This document shows positions 47,386 through 61,082 of a stretch of 64,000 bases of DNA, in pieces. Made by a program: the position numbers and the translations under genes. The first letter of the stretch is position 1. The number at the start of each line of letters is the position of its first letter. Source of the stretch: Narthecium ossifragum (lineage: Eukaryota > Streptophyta > Magnoliopsida > Dioscoreales > Nartheciaceae); contig OY986968.1 in the NCBI GenBank assembly GCA_963920575.1, forward strand, positions 23,008,129 to 23,072,128, in the 5' to 3' direction. The notes beneath the pieces were generated by a model. That model was not told where the DNA came from, ran no database searches, and saw only the letters and a list, made by a program, of their open reading frames with translations.

Positions 47386-50300
47386 CAAGAAATAAATGCT
47401 TAATCACCACCATAGTAGGGCCGGAGGGAGACATGAGTCTGTTCCTTGCGATGGCCAGCCAAATGATTCGTTGGATGAAAGGGTGGCCCGCAAACTTATA
47501 TGCGGTTGCATTTGTCTCGCGAATATTGCTATCAGACTATTTGTTTGCTCATGTCCCGGTCGATCATGTAACATCACCTGATTAATTTGAGTGATGCAAC
47601 ATCGCCTGATATTAAAACATGTATCATTATCTTGATGCAGTTGTATTTGTTGCTAAGCATTCAATCGGTCATATTACATGATATGATACTGGATGCCACT
47701 CCGATGCAGCCCCATGACCATGTGGCATAGCATGCGCTTAAGCATTCAATGGCATAAATCTCATTTCTTGATTTGTACGTTGAAGCACCTGGGGCTTCTT
47801 AATAGTGACGAGGTGGGCATCTTAATATTTCAACATTTTTCAACTTGAATATTTGATAGACCTTTTACTGTGCTAGGACCATAGCGAGTCATGTTTGTAA
47901 TTTGACAATTCGATTTGCCGAGTCATATATGTTTTCGAGTCATGTATTCACTATGGATTGATTTACATTTGAACTAATATGGAATTAATCAATTCAATGG
48001 ATCTTGGATTGATTGTAATGGACTTGGATCAGAGGTTATAAATAGGATCATGATGAGAACCCTAGTTATCCTTTCGGCATTGTGAACCTTTGACAGCCGA
48101 TGTGAAGAGCGCAGGGCTGTGGGACCAAATCCGGCGTGTTGCAGTCCGAAGCGCTTGGTGGAGTTCCGTGTGTGATCTCATGGAAGAAGAAGGGTGCTAG
48201 AGCTTGAGTTCTAGACTAGAGTGTGTGTCGGGAGAGTCGAATGTGCCACCGTCGACCTGAGTCAGTGAGTTTGTATAAATCCTCTTCATAGTGGATGTTT
48301 TGGTCCATTGTTTTTTTTCTTTTTGTTGGAGAAGTTTTTTCCACGTTAAATATCGGTATCTCGTGAATGCATACATAGATATTTTAGATATTACATTAAT
48401 TCTTTAATCCGCCGTATCGCTACTCCCATTACTTATTAAATCTGAAGCTTTTCTGAGACAAGTTTGAAGTGCTGGAATGTCATCACGATTGTTCTACATA
48501 ACATGCATTTATGGTATATATAATGGTGATGTGGCTTTTATGTGCTTGTTCTATCTAGATGCTTGGATAAAGACAAGCTTTATGCTGAATCTAAACTATA
48601 TATGTATACCACCTCTTTTGCATCGCTGAAATTATTTCTCTGCTTTGGTTTTGTTGTCTCAACTTAGATCCTTGGTAGCCTAGGATCGGCTGATTGATCT
48701 ATTTAGAAATAACTTGGCATTGCTGAAATTATTCCTCTGCCTTTGTTTTTCTTGTTTACCGCTATTCTAGCCTCGTAGGATCCTTAACCGGCTACACCTC
48801 ACGCTTAGATCAGGGGTGCATCGACTGATTCAAAAGACAAACCAAACAAATGTATCCACTGTCTGATGCATGTATCACATGATGTATGCATCTCATGATC
48901 CATCTGCACCAGCGATCCAAGCAACCAATAAACTCTTGAGCTCCCTAACTGGTAGCTCATCATCTAAGGCTATGCTCTTATTAGAGTTCAGCCTTCAAAC
49001 CTTACATGTTGATAAGCTCGTCTTATTCCTATCTGATCTGGTCTGATAGTGATTCTTTTTAACAATATTAATTGCTTTTAACAAAATCCAAGTTCTATTA
49101 GCTTTCTAAAGTGTGCATCGATCCTGCTGGACTTCAGCCTTCTAATTGAGCACATAGTCAATTAGAGTTAATCGATTGGTTGGTGTGGATTTGGTACCTT
49201 CATGCTGCATCCCCACAGATGAGATCAGAGCAGTTTTTTACGCAAGAGAGTCATTGATTGCTATATATCTAAAACAAACTGCAAAGCAGAAACTGAAGCC
49301 ATTAAATAGAAAATGAAAACTGAGAATAAAAACATGAAAACTTTTTCCAAAGAAAACGACCCTTACTTAACTTCTAAATTGATTATGATTGAATATGAGT
49401 TCACTACATTACCTAGCACAAAGAAGCCCACGTACACAGAATGAGGCCATAAAGGAGCAAAATTGAAAGGTAGAAATGGACTGATGCAGTACTTGGGACA
49501 CCTGTAGACAATCCACAGAGCTTAGTGACAAAATGCATCCATCAAGCTCAAGCAAGAGCTATCATAACTTATTGTAGCAGTCCTGAATGAAACAAAACAA
49601 AAAAAGTTGGCCAGAGCATCTCTTCAAAGAGTTACTTACCATTGGTTCTCCAAAGAAAGCAGAGTGTGTGTAGGAAAGGCAGTTTGGTTAGTTGTTAAGC
49701 TTCAAAAACTTTGATTTCGCCTTCTTTTATGTTTTTATAAGCCTCATGACTCATCTTGTCACAAAAAACAAAAAAAAAAACTTCAAAAACCGCTAAAGCA
49801 TCTTTTTTTTTCTTGGGTAAAATTGGTTACTAGAAGCACTCTTTTTCTTTTTCCTGGAGTCAAGAGTAACATACAAGATCTAGTTAATATATTTTTATGA
49901 TGTTGAATTGATTTCATGCATGATCACAGATAATTCAGTATGAAGCATGATACTAATTAATCTTCTACATCTAGACTATTCTAGTGATCAAATCTTGAAT
50001 TCTTGCTGAGAGCTTACCTTGTGGGGTAGTGACAGTAGGAAAGCATCTGTTTTAGAGAGACAAGGGGAAGCTTAATTATGGCACTTCCATATATGGGCAT
50101 TTGGGTTTGTCCCTTTCTCTTAAGTGTTAAGTGGTAAGTGCTAATTAAGTGCTAGTAGTGTGGTACCCTCATTATCTTTTCTAGTGGCAACATCTTTAAG
50201 ATTCCTGCTAGTGCACTTTCACTTCACTTTTACAAACTTTGCTTAAACCTTTTCCATCTAGCTAACTGGCCAAAACACTGCATGCTTTCTATATCTTGTG

Positions 50301-51154
50301 GCCAAAACACTGTTGTTGGGTCTCCAAGTTTTGTAATGTGAGTGACTTGTAACACTTAGACTTTTGACTCATCTAAGCAAAAAAAAAAAAAAAAAAACAC
50401 CAAAGCTACCCACCAATGATCGAGGAGCTTTTACTCACGCTTCCTCCAAATATAGCTAGGATAAAATTATATCCTCCCGGGCTGTTGTCGTCTTGATTAA
50501 TCGTTTATTAGTTGTCTGATAGGTGGTCAATACCAGAATTTAAAATAAAAAAAAATAGCAAAGAAGCCCACCAAAAGAGTGAACTTAATCATTTAAATTA
50601 TAAAGAATGGTTTAATATCATCATAAAACCCCCTAAAAACACACTAAATTTATATGTTCATATGAATTTCAAACAATATCATAAAACCCGCTTGAAAACA
50701 TAGGGCTATATCATATAACCCCTTCCAATTAGTCATGATAAAAATACATTATTATAGTGTGAAATGACTGCAATCGCATTAAACTAATAACTCTGTGTGT
50801 GGATTCATGAAATGACCTTATATATATTTCTAGGAGGAGATTCAATGATATTGGAGTTATTGTAATATTTAACATGTTTACAGGGGCTTACCATATTTAA
50901 CCCAAAGAAGCTACCTAACTTTAGTGGAGGAACTATGCTATCTGCTGTTGTGCTAAACCCATGGGATCATCTCTCTCTCTCTCTCTCTCAATAATAAAGC
51001 ACTACAAACCTAGCTACTACTAGTCTACTACTTATTAACTCAAAGGAAAGTAACCTCTCTCTTCAATCTCATATATTTCTCCTTTAATAAATTTCTCTCT
51101 TCCCCTCCCTTATGTGCTCGCCACTCTTCTCTGGGCAATCTCCTATCGAGATCG
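47386..51154. other. Gene-free stretch with a possible solo copia LTR
   Basis: About 47,850-48,370 has the look of a copia LTR (TATAAATAGG near 48,037, then CCACGTTAAATATCGGTATC near its end), but I could not define its termini or a target duplication. The rest is AT-rich with no gene I recognise. A poly(A) run lies at 50,378-50,396 and a (CT)n tract at about 50,968-50,990, upstream of the CCT gene. Confidence 0.4.
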
Positions 51155-54100
51155 ATGTACGCCGAGCCGGGATTTCTGCTGTCCTTCTCGCAGGGAAGAC
51201 CCCAGGAGCCCTCTCCGGCGATGGCGCTTCGCCACCACCCTCCGCCGCCGCCAACAAACACCACCACCACCCATGGTGACCTCCTCCGCCGCTTCCAGAC
51301 CAGCCTCTCCTGTGGCGCAGCCCACTTGGTACACAACGCCTCTTCTGATGAGCTTCTCTTGAAATGGGTACTAAATTACTGATAGAATGAGGGGGAAAAT
51401 ATATTTTTGTGGGTATATTTTGAAAGGATCTCTTGTTCGTGTGGTTAAGCGAGCGAGAGGGGTTTTGGCCCAGTTGATGTGGACACGTGACCGGAATGCC
51501 CCTGGTGATCTTTTGGATTACAAGAATAATCCCTGAGCTCTTTGCTCCTCTTCGCTTCTTTTAGATTCTATTGTTATGGTTTTGAGTATTACTCAAAAGA
51601 GCTGTTTTTGCTGTTTAAATCATCAGATTTATGACTTCTTTTGTCGAAGTATATGCCAAGCTTGCCAGTTATGCAGATTGTGGTGTCACTGTTGGGTCTC
51701 CATAGTTGATGTATATACACATACACACAAATATTGGGGTCAAAATCAAAGCTGTTTCAGATGCCTTTGATAATTTACCGTCGCCGTAAACTAAGTCTTA
51801 AAACATAATTATCTGTCGAATGAATTGCTTTTATCAACTTTTTCTGTAACTGGCAGTGCCCTTCATGGGACTGATCCAGAGTAGGGTTGGTGATTACTAG
51901 TAAGTAATCCCTTAGCCTTCGGGCTTATCTCTTTAAAAAAAAAAAAAAAAACTAATGCCACAACTGTGTGATGTCTCTAGAGTTATAACTGTGCTCTTTG
52001 TTTCTTTTTCCCCCAAGTTTCTTTGTGTTTTGTGGAAGAAAAGCTATGAGTTACTTTTTATTTGAAGAAACTTGCATATGCGGATTATTACATAAAAGAG
52101 TTCAGGGAAGGATTTCTCTGCCATTTCTCTATACATTTTTTTACAAAAACTTGCATCATGTTATATCAACTCCTTGTTTTTTTACTTTGCAGGGCAATCT
52201 TGTGCATAATTCGACAATAATAGAATATGATCTAGGAGGAGAAGGAGATCTATTCAAGGCTCCAGAGCCCATCATAGAAGAGCCAGCCCTCGAACTCGAT
52301 CCCATGGCTGATGCTATTTCCATGATATCTGTTGGAGAGAATGTTGTAACCGCAGAACCGATGAAGGTTGCAGACCTAGAGTCAATCGCAGATGGGCATA
52401 TTCTCAGTGAGGTCTTTTATGAGTGCAGGAAGGACCTCCTAGCTAGTTCCGCCATTAACGACTCGGTTTCGGGGCTGCCAGATGTTAAACTTCCTGTAGT
52501 ACAAATGGATAAAAATTTGCTTAATGAGAAGAATAGATTACCTGATGAGGGGTTGATGCAGAAAAGTGTGAGCTCTGGATGTCTAAGTTCGATTGAATGG
52601 ATAAATTCTTGCCCTATGAAACCAACCTTTCTAGATTTTCAAGGAATGGATCTTGAAGCAGCTCTTGGTTTGAGGAGGGCCTACAGTGAAAGTGATATTC
52701 AGGTCAGCATGCTTGCTCTGATTCTGAATACGTCTGTTGGAATATAAAATAGTGTTTATAAGTATAAACTCCGAGAAGTAAAGCAAAACTTCTATATTCC
52801 TTAAAGCAAGACGTCCTTGTTATCAACTGCCTTAGTTTTTTATGATAGACCACATTGAGCTTGGATCGCAAGATCTAAAATAATGTAGAGTATAGACATT
52901 GGGAGAAAGTTTATATATGACAGATTCAGAAACTACTTGGTCGATCTTTTTTCGTGCATCACCTTAAATGAATATAAAAGTAGAGTTTTTTCTTTCCAAT
53001 CTTATGGTTTCCTTGAGGTAAATATCTACTGTCTGGAGTCTATAGTAATAGCACATCTTTAGGAGGGAAGTAGAGGATGTTGGTTTGCCCATTAATTTTT
53101 CATGCTTGTATTGTAGTTGTGCTTTGACTATACAACTTTTCACAATTGGCTTTTATCCTTGACCAATCCTATGTGCTAAGCATATGTTAGTCTCTCAACT
53201 TGATTAGCTGCTAAACGATCAACATTCATCTTGAGAATGTCTGGATGCTATCAATTTCATGGCTGCAGAGGTTAACAACATGGGATCTCTCAACAAATTA
53301 ATGCACTATTTGTAACAACGTCAAACCTCTTTTTCCAAGGAAAAGTAAATGAGCTGAGCTCCAGACCTTGACATTTTTCTCACTTCATGGTGAATAGTCT
53401 CACATCTCTATCCCAAACTGTCTAATCAAATGTAAGAAGGCACGCATTGCTTGCAATGTTTCTTCTTTTGGTTTCTTGAAGAAAATCGATTAGATGCATC
53501 GTCATTTAAAAAGGCAAAACTTCATTGTACACCAAGAAGACTTCAGCAAAATGACTGTCTGCTGATATGTAGTTTTTCTTTAATTTTCTTAACATGGCAA
53601 TGGCTATGTATGCTAAGAGATGTTTAGATGGCTTTGGCACTCTTCACAGGATGCAGGTTATTGATTTTGAGTTTTTCTGACAGACACTTGGAACCAAAAA
53701 TTCCAACATAGCTGACACAAGCATCATTTGCTGCTCCTTAACAACTGGTGATTGCAAGATTGAAGAAAGAAAGGAAAAGCTACTACGATACAGGGAGAAG
53801 AAGAGCAAGAGAAACTTTTGCAGAAAAATCAAGGTAAATAAGCAATAGACATCTTTCTTTCTTTTTTCCAGGAAATTCCTCATTCCTCGATCTCCAAGAA
53901 GAGGACAGTCCAAGTAACCACATATGGTCCGTCATAAGACTTTTGAAGGTACTCGATCAACACGAGAGATATGACAACTCACTAAGAGTATGCATGAACA
54001 CATACAGATGAGGACTATAAGTAATTCATGATGGTGATGCATCTACCAACAAATAGTCATTATAGTGCATTCCTGTTTCTTTGATCCATAGTCTACAGCT

Positions 54101-54314
54101 TATAGAATAAGCATATGACAATGATGTCTGCATTCAGTCTCAGATCAGATAATCTGTACAGTAATCTCTTACGACCATGACCAATCTGTTCGAAGTCTGT
54201 ATATGACTATATTCAACTGAAAGAGGAATGTTATGGGATTTGCAGTATGCTTGCAGGAAGGCTTTGGCAGATAGTCAGCCTCGTGTGCGTGGAAGATTTG
54301 CAAAGACGGAGTAA
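51155..54314 (+). CDS. CCT-motif family protein (ASML2-like), four exons, 313 aa
   Basis: CCT-motif proteins are nuclear transcriptional regulators; this subgroup includes ASML2, an activator of sugar-inducible genes. Exons: 51,155-51,367; 52,193-52,702; 53,684-53,833; 54,246-54,314, all GT-AG and phase 0, giving 71+170+50+22 residues. The N-terminus MYAEPGFLLSF resembles ASML2-type proteins. The middle is acidic (EYDLGGEGDLFKAPEPIIEE), and a conserved-looking block LEAALGLRRAYSESDIQ ends exon 2. The CCT motif is at the C-terminus: RKEKLLRYREKKSKRNFCRK, IKYACRKALADSQPRVRGRF, then AKTE and stop. It is split by the last intron between KIK and YACRK. Convergent with the gene ending at 55,356. 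Confidence 0.88.
51840..51950 (+). repeat. Short L1-like 3' tail in intron 1 of the CCT gene
   Basis: The sequence CCTTAGCCTTCGGGCTTATC followed by 17 A resembles the 3' end of the full LINE at 29.7 kb (TTTAGCCCTTGGGCTCAATT then poly(A)). It is probably a 5'-truncated LINE insertion. I found no convincing target duplication. Confidence 0.45.
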
Positions 54315-55355
54315 TGTGGGATTGCGAAGCCAGAATAGTCGAGTTAGAACTGTATTAACAGAGGGAAGGCAATTTCGATAGTAACTGTATGCTGTGCCTG
54401 AGTTATGAAACATGGTCTTCCTCGTGTCTATTAAGACCTTCAATGTATACGGCCACGGCTGTTTACATATTGTAATAATCTTGTGCTGTATAGCCGAGCC
54501 TCCTAGGTGTAAAAGTTTGTATAAGGTTGTATAGATGAAAATATTAGTTTGAGATTCAGATTAATTTAAGCTGGCCACTGCCATTAAACTCCTTGGTAAT
54601 TATTGCTAAGTTCCAGCAAATTCTGCTTCCGACTCAAAAGTTGTCTCATGACGCATGCTGTCATAAGAAGGTAGATCAACTGCTGTCATTTGCCTCTAGC
54701 ATGGATGCAATGTGCATCCCAGTTCCTCAGAGTGAGTTATTACACGCACAAGCAACCGAATCCTGACTGCCAGGCATCTTTTTTGACAGAATTTCCATGT
54801 TTTGTACTGATGAAACACTTGCTAGGAAGGTGGCTTCCAAAAAATCAGTCCAACAAGTGTAAAACAAACTAATAGCATACAACAGACAGATCAGATCTAG
54901 TTAGGAGAATTCACATACCATCACAGGCCAAAACATCCGGAAAGCATCATGAGATACAGACCAGCCCTACATCTTCCAGGATAGCCTTACAAGAGGCAGT
55001 CAGACATTCAGAGATAAAGCAGTTGAAGTCCATGGGGATAGAAAAACATAATGTCTACCGCTGGCAACAATGACTCCCTTGTAAACAAGGCCGCCTTGGT
55101 GTTAGAAACAACAGATTTGAACAGATATGGTAAGCAATTAACAAGGGCTTGTATTCAAAACATGGAAGATTCATTACACTACAATGTCTTCTGTTTCATC
55201 GTAGCTCTGACCTTGACTCGCACAGAAGTCCATGGAGGAAGAGGAGAAATAACCGAGAAAAAGATCATGACAAAGCTGATCACATGCGCTTGGGATGAAA
55301 GCACAAACAAAGGTGCATCTGATGTACCAACTATTCAGTGGACTGGATGCCCTCC
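54315..55355. other. Region between convergent genes
   Basis: It holds the presumed 3' UTRs of the CCT gene (left) and the export-factor gene (right). No additional gene is recognised. Confidence 0.6.
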
Positions 55356-58300
55356 TCATCTTGAGAAATTGGTGAACCGACGACCTATGCCACCAGGTGC
55401 CACGCCTCTTCCCTGTTGTTGCTGCTGGATGCGACGCCTCTGCACTGTTTGACGGTTGCCGCTACGCACCATCTGCTGCTGAGACATCACTCTCATCCTC
55501 TGCTCCTTTATGCCAGCAAATCGTGCATCCAAAGTCTGTGGCCTCTGCTTGGGGACAACCTTGTCCTGAATGTATAATAGTATTTAGAACTGTCATTTCC
55601 TATCTAATAATCGGTATGGCAACAAATGAAATTTGAATATAAACAACAGCAATAAGAGAAACAAAAGACACTAATAAGCGGCTAAGCATGGAGGTTCATA
55701 AAGTTCAAGAAAACAAACAGAGCATAAGAAGTCGACAATGTCATAACATGCCCATGACAGTGTGTTATATCTAATTCTTAGGATGACTAATATCACCGCC
55801 ATCAATTTTATAACATTCGCGCCTTATACTAGACAAAAACCAACACTAATTCACTGGAGACAGGAAGGGAGGGGGCAAAAAGCAACATAGACTCAATCAT
55901 GCAACATTTTTTTTTTGATACGTTTAGCCAAAAGGCTCAAACCAAGAAAGGACAATCAAAACAGCATTGTACAGCCGGAACAAAGAAGTAGCACCTCCAA
56001 GGGCCCATCTTGCAATCAATCATGCAACATTTTGCTTCTGGAAGCAAGTTCTGAACAAATCACGATGGCTCTTGAAAGATTTGTGTCTCACTAAAAGATG
56101 ACGGTAACCATAAAAAAGAAACAACTTTATGTCCTAATTCTACTTTGGCATCCTGCTTGCAGAGGAAAAAATAAACTCACCTTTCCAGCAAAGCTGCCTT
56201 TACCATTGTTCGTTTGAAGTGGAATGACTGCAACCCTGCATAGTCAACTAGCATCAGCCACTAGAAACCAGCATCAGAAGATATAAGAGCAGTTTCGGGA
56301 AGACTTATTGTCAAAGAAGTATTACAAAGAAAAGCATCTGCTTTAGCAACCAATCACTCTCTCAATAGACCTCAATAGAACTTACCACATCATTTGTAAA
56401 CAGTATAAAACTCTAATGACAAAAGAGTTTAGGCCAACCAACCATCTGATATAGAGCCATGGGCAATATTTGGAACTGTCTTGAAAATTCATAAGATATA
56501 CTGAACATGAGACCCAATATTTAATTGATGTGAAGCTTAAATTGATCCAAAACATCATCCGGATGGAATACTGGATGATGTAGTAGATGACAGCTTCAGA
56601 ACAGTGCCACTAAGGTGGCATGACACACATGTGCTAGTAGTTGTACTCCTCGTACCAATCTTAACTGAATGCAAACAGAATTCTGACCCCTAGAAAAGTG
56701 AATCTACAAAACCAGGGCATCTGCAGAAAACAAGATGTTTGGGTACTAGGACTCCAAAGGGCTCCAATAGAAATTTGCACTCATCAACAGTGGCAGCACA
56801 AACAAGTGTTCATGAGGATGTACACAACTCCCCCTGATCGAGTGAAAATGCATGCGCCTTTAACTCTTATAAAAGATCCTCTAAGCTTCCAATTCAGTCT
56901 CGAGGCCTTTCTAACTTTAGGAAGTCAAAAGAAAAATGCCCTGGAGCTATGGCCATGAGTTAAAGCCTTAACCCTGCTTCACTTAATGCAGATTTCATGT
57001 CACCACGTATATGGCAAGCAATCTGGTCACGACGAGAGGAATTGCAATAGTGTTGACATTCTGAGATGCACATAATATTTCCTCAACATCCAGTAATCTC
57101 CTCATCTGTAACAGAAGTCATTGGCTTTGCCTAAAATGAAGATGAGTCAGAAACACACCCATTCATCCTTAGATTACCCCGTACATGTAGATCACATGTA
57201 GCTTGAGAACATTGCACAGGATAAAACTACATGGTATAGGCCACAGCCAGTCGAATGCCCAAAAACTTCTGTACCAGATTGAAGCATCAAGCTTACATAA
57301 CTTACTCTAAGAATCTCCAAAATCAGAAACACACAGGCATATCAGCAGGCTAATGCCCTTCTTCTAGTTCAACTCCCAACAATAGGAAAAGCGCTGTCCA
57401 ATCATAAACTGTACTCACGAAAGGACCACTGGAAAAAGCGATTATATCCAACAAAGGAACCATTCTAGACAAGATGAGTTGGACTATCCAAGAATGAGCA
57501 GAAGAATTGTGCACAGGTCACATGTATCATACCTGGTCTCTCCAAAAACACCAAGAATCCGAAAAGGAATAGATTATAAGTTACCCAAACAACATCCCCT
57601 TCCAAAACTTTAAATGACATGACTCGTCCAAAGATCAGTCAAAACTGTATCAGCCAAGGGGATTTAAATAGTAAAGCTTCGAGTGAAGCAACCGAGAACC
57701 TATGATTCCAAGTCCTCTTCTACACTCAGTTACCAAAATCTACTGCTTATCTCCTGGTGCCATTCGAATGCAGATGAGCTGGAATAATGTGCTTGGCAAA
57801 ACAAAAAGACACAATCTTAATAGTCTTCTTCACCAGAAGAGAAAATTCATGGCTCGACAATCAATGTTATCCAAACGAGAGCAGATATGTTATCTGTATC
57901 GGCATTAATATATCCCTTGTCTCACAACCAAACCACTAGGAATAATGCATCTTGCACGGTCAAGAATCAATAGATGATCACGTGTATCATATCATGAAGA
58001 CAGCAAAATTTGCATCCCCTCAAACAGCTCAATGATTCATGAGCAAGTCCACGAGAGAAATTCACATGTACATGTTTGCAACATATTCCATCGTTGACAG
58101 AAAAGAACCATATGGTTTACCTGCAGAAATGTAGGTATATAAACTGGTTTAATCTTGATAAGGAAACGTCATGTAAAGGAAAAAAGAAAGAACATGAAAT
58201 GCACATAATACCTTGGCTTGATCCAATTGACCGCCCTATTGTGACTAGGCATGACAGCAGCCTTCCTAGCAACGTCTCTTGTTACTGGGAACTGCTGCCC

Positions 58301-58840
58301 TTGAAAATTTGACCTTCTCTGAGCAAGCACACCCTATATGCAAAAAATTGACATATTCCCAGTGAGGAAAACAATCATAGGGGGGTTGATATCCAAATGA
58401 AGAGCAGACTGGACTACAATACCTGTCGAACAGATGATCTCGAGTCCATGAACCTCTGAACCTTGGAGTTGGCCTGGGCAGCACGAGCATTGAGGAATCC
58501 TCGGCTTTTGTTCTATGCAAAAAAAATCATTGTAAGTCATATTAATTCATGGTAAAAAAATTCAGCATGCACATCATTCTGCCCAATAACTTCTGAAGTT
58601 AAGAAAGGCTCACCGAAGCTCTCTGGGGCTTTCTTCCTTTAGTTACATTTTTCTTGGACATTCTAATAATATCATCTGCATCCAAAAGACGATATCAGAT
58701 TACAGAATGCGATTAGGATTTTAATACAGAAATCAATTTGTAGCTCATGCATAACAGTGCTCATCAAGATGCATACCTAACGTCATGTCCATTTTCTTCT
58801 CCGTTAAAGCAATTGTCTCTGTCAGAGTTTTAGATGCCAT
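55356..58840 (-). CDS. UAP56-interacting mRNA export factor-like protein, six coding exons, 200 aa
   Basis: Such proteins (plant UIEF, animal UIF/FYTTD1) recruit the helicase UAP56 to nuclear mRNA for export. Exons on the minus strand: 58,777-58,840; 58,614-58,675; 58,423-58,512; 58,212-58,333; 56,181-56,235; 55,356-55,565. All borders are GT-AG and the phases close on 200 codons plus TGA. The UAP56-binding motif is at residues ~17-28 (MDMTLDDIIRMSKK) and is split by the first coding intron. The rest is basic and low in complexity: GRKPQRAS, GFLNARAAQANSKVQRFMDS, LDARFAGIKEQRMRVMSQQ, a Gln/Arg tail, and FTNFSR at the end. The C-terminal block LDARFAGIKEQR is reminiscent of other export adaptors. 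A 5' UTR intron likely runs from 58,841 to about 60,325. Confidence 0.8.
55893..56033 (-). mobile_element. 5'-truncated L1 fragment with 18-bp TSD in an intron of the export-factor gene
   Basis: The direct repeat TCAATCATGCAACATTTT occurs at 55,893-55,910 and 56,016-56,033. Between them, about 105 bp reads on the minus strand as a LINE 3' end (GTCCTTTCTTGGTTTGAGCC, TTTTGGCTAAACGTATC, poly(A)). It lies in the last intron (55,566-56,180). Confidence 0.85.
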
Positions 58841-60500
58841 CTGGAATATAAAGGAAGAAGTTAAAAGCATCAGAATCATCAACTTGTACATTGCAGCACC
58901 AACATGTTCCATGCAAAATAAATACTTCACGACTAACACAGTTAGTGAAAGAACCATTGTATCTGTGTAATTAAGGCAGATTCTATTTGACAAGATCTTT
59001 TCCAAAGAGTTTTGAGAAAAAACTGACAAACTGAAACATTACCGGAGGCTAAGCAATACATATAGCAAATTGTGAATACCTTTTCTTTTTGGAAAAAATG
59101 CGTAAATTCTTTTCCTTCTTCTTTTACACATAAGAAAAAACTCATGTCTGAATCAGATCTAGTTACAAGTCAAACAGTCCCATACCATTATTTGATCCAG
59201 CAAATGATACTAAACCATGCTATATCAATAATGGAAATAACAGAAGTTCCTAAATGTGCTCCTCAATTCTTAATGTATCCAACTAAAAATCAAAACATTC
59301 AAAACCTAAATTAAATGCTTGGACAATCTTTTTTACTCCAATTTAACCTACATATCTTGTAATACATACACCAAAGAACCTAGGGCACGACATGATATCT
59401 CTTATGGACCCAAGATGCTTTCTTCCTCGACTATATCCAACCCAAACACAAACCCTATTATTAACTATTCATATCACCCTCCATTGCACTTCATTTATCT
59501 GTTGCATCCTTTCTCAGCAAGAACCTGAATGTTGGTAAGGACATTTCCTCAAATAGGTATTCCTTTGCCATGGCCATGCCATCACCTACCATGTCAAACA
59601 AACAACTGCGACAGGGAGTAAGGGGTTTTTAGGCTTACAAGTAGATTCCAGATAAGCAAACCTGCTCTATCAATATAAAGTGACTGGTGAAAACATCACC
59701 CCATATTATAGTATTCTCATCTACTGCCAAACCAATAACACATGGGAAAGAATTCTATTAATACTACATGAATCACAGACTTGCCATATTGAGGACATAA
59801 AAACAACCACCACTCCAAACATCACAATCAACTCACCAATAGCATTCCTTTTGCTCTGAGAAACCAACAACACGATATCGTTTCACATCAAAACGCTCCA
59901 AACTTCAAAACCCTTTCCAATCCCTCTCAAATCCGAAACTAACACAATGCTCCTACTCTTCTTGCAAGAGGAATAAAAGGTATAACTTTTTTCCGTCAAT
60001 CAATGGATCCTTCCAAAACGAAAGCTTTTAATTTATAAGATCCTAAAACACAGCCAAATAGAGGATCTTTAGGACGAGTTTTCGCCAACCATTGACCGCA
60101 AGAACCGGAAATAACATCTAGGTTTTCTAGTGCACATAGGCAGAATCCAGTCGAATCACTGCCAAAAACAAAAACCAAAACAAAAAAAAATACCCAGTAG
60201 AACAACAAAGATAGAGCGAACCCAAAAAGAACACTTAGGGCTCGTCAATCATGCTAAAATCTAGAAAATACGAGTTTAAACACCATAGACGAACCCAAGA
60301 AGGGAATTGGAAGGATGATCTCACCATAGAACTAGAATTTCAACTGATCGATGATGGGCTCCTCACAACAGCTCCTCGCGGGATTAGGGTTTCAACAACA
60401 CAGGAGGAACCGACGAATATCTCAAAATATCGAAAACAAGATTTCCGTTGGGTCTTATTATATAGAGACTCGAGAGCGAGGTGGGTCGACGGAGTCGGTG
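58841..60500 (-). promoter_or_regulatory. 5' UTR intron and leader of the export-factor gene
   Basis: The ATG exon is preceded by an acceptor (TATATTCCAG). A plausible leader exon ends at about 60,325, where the minus strand reads TTCTATG then GTGAGATC. This gives a ~1.5-kb leader intron, common in housekeeping plant genes. No other gene is visible within it. The transcription start is not defined. Confidence 0.5.
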
Positions 60501-60502
60501 CC

Positions 60503-60631
60503 GGATCCGAGTATTAGTAGGATCCGAATAGGCTCGGAGGCGGATCCGTATTCGCGCCACTGTTTTCTTTCTCGGATGTGGATACGGGGTGCTTTCGTTT
60601 GATCCGAGTATTTGTAGGATCCGAATAGGCT
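60503..60631. repeat. 31-bp direct repeat upstream of the export-factor gene
   Basis: The block GATCCGAGTATT(A/T)GTAG then GATCCGAATAGGCT occurs at about 60,504-60,534 and 60,601-60,631, differing at one base. Additional GGATCCG cores lie between them. Confidence 0.85.
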
Positions 60632-60736
60632 TGGACTTGATAGGACAGTGACAAGGCAATATCAATCAACTACTGGTATTTACTTTCCATGTGTCTTCGA
60701 TCGAGACCGTCAAATATATAATTTGATAACTTTTTA

Positions 60737-61054
60737 GTGTCGTTTGGTCGGGATAAGCAATTCCTAGATTAGAGATGATAGAGATTGATATGTTATGATA
60801 AGTAGTGGGATATGTGTGATATTTCGTTGAAAAGCAGTGATAAAGTATTAATGTTTGGTGAAAAAGTAGGGATAAAGTTGATGTGATTGGTTGAAAACAA
60901 GATAAAAGATAATAATGATTGGTTGAAAAGTAGTGATAAAATGGGGATAGAAATGAGAATATAAATGGGGATTAGAGGGTGTTTAGCTTCAACACCGAGA
61001 TAAACTGGGCTTAACTCAAGATAATGATTCATTATCCCCGAACCAAACAAGGCC
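60737..61054. mobile_element. MITE-like element 1
   Basis: The ends GTGTCGTTTGGTCGGGATAA and (reverse complement) GGCCTTGTTTGGTTCGGGGA form imperfect terminal inverted repeats. Flanks are TTA and TTC, an imperfect 3-bp duplication. Size and end sequence suggest a Tourist-like MITE without coding capacity. Confidence 0.6.
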
Positions 61055-61082
61055 TTCAGGGCTCTTCTCGGTCGTATAACAA

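Noticed and set aside
47425..47585. Short plus-strand frame (MSLFLAMASQMIRWMKGWPA) as a gene
   Set aside because: It has about 50 residues, no domain, no splice partners and a repeat-rich setting.
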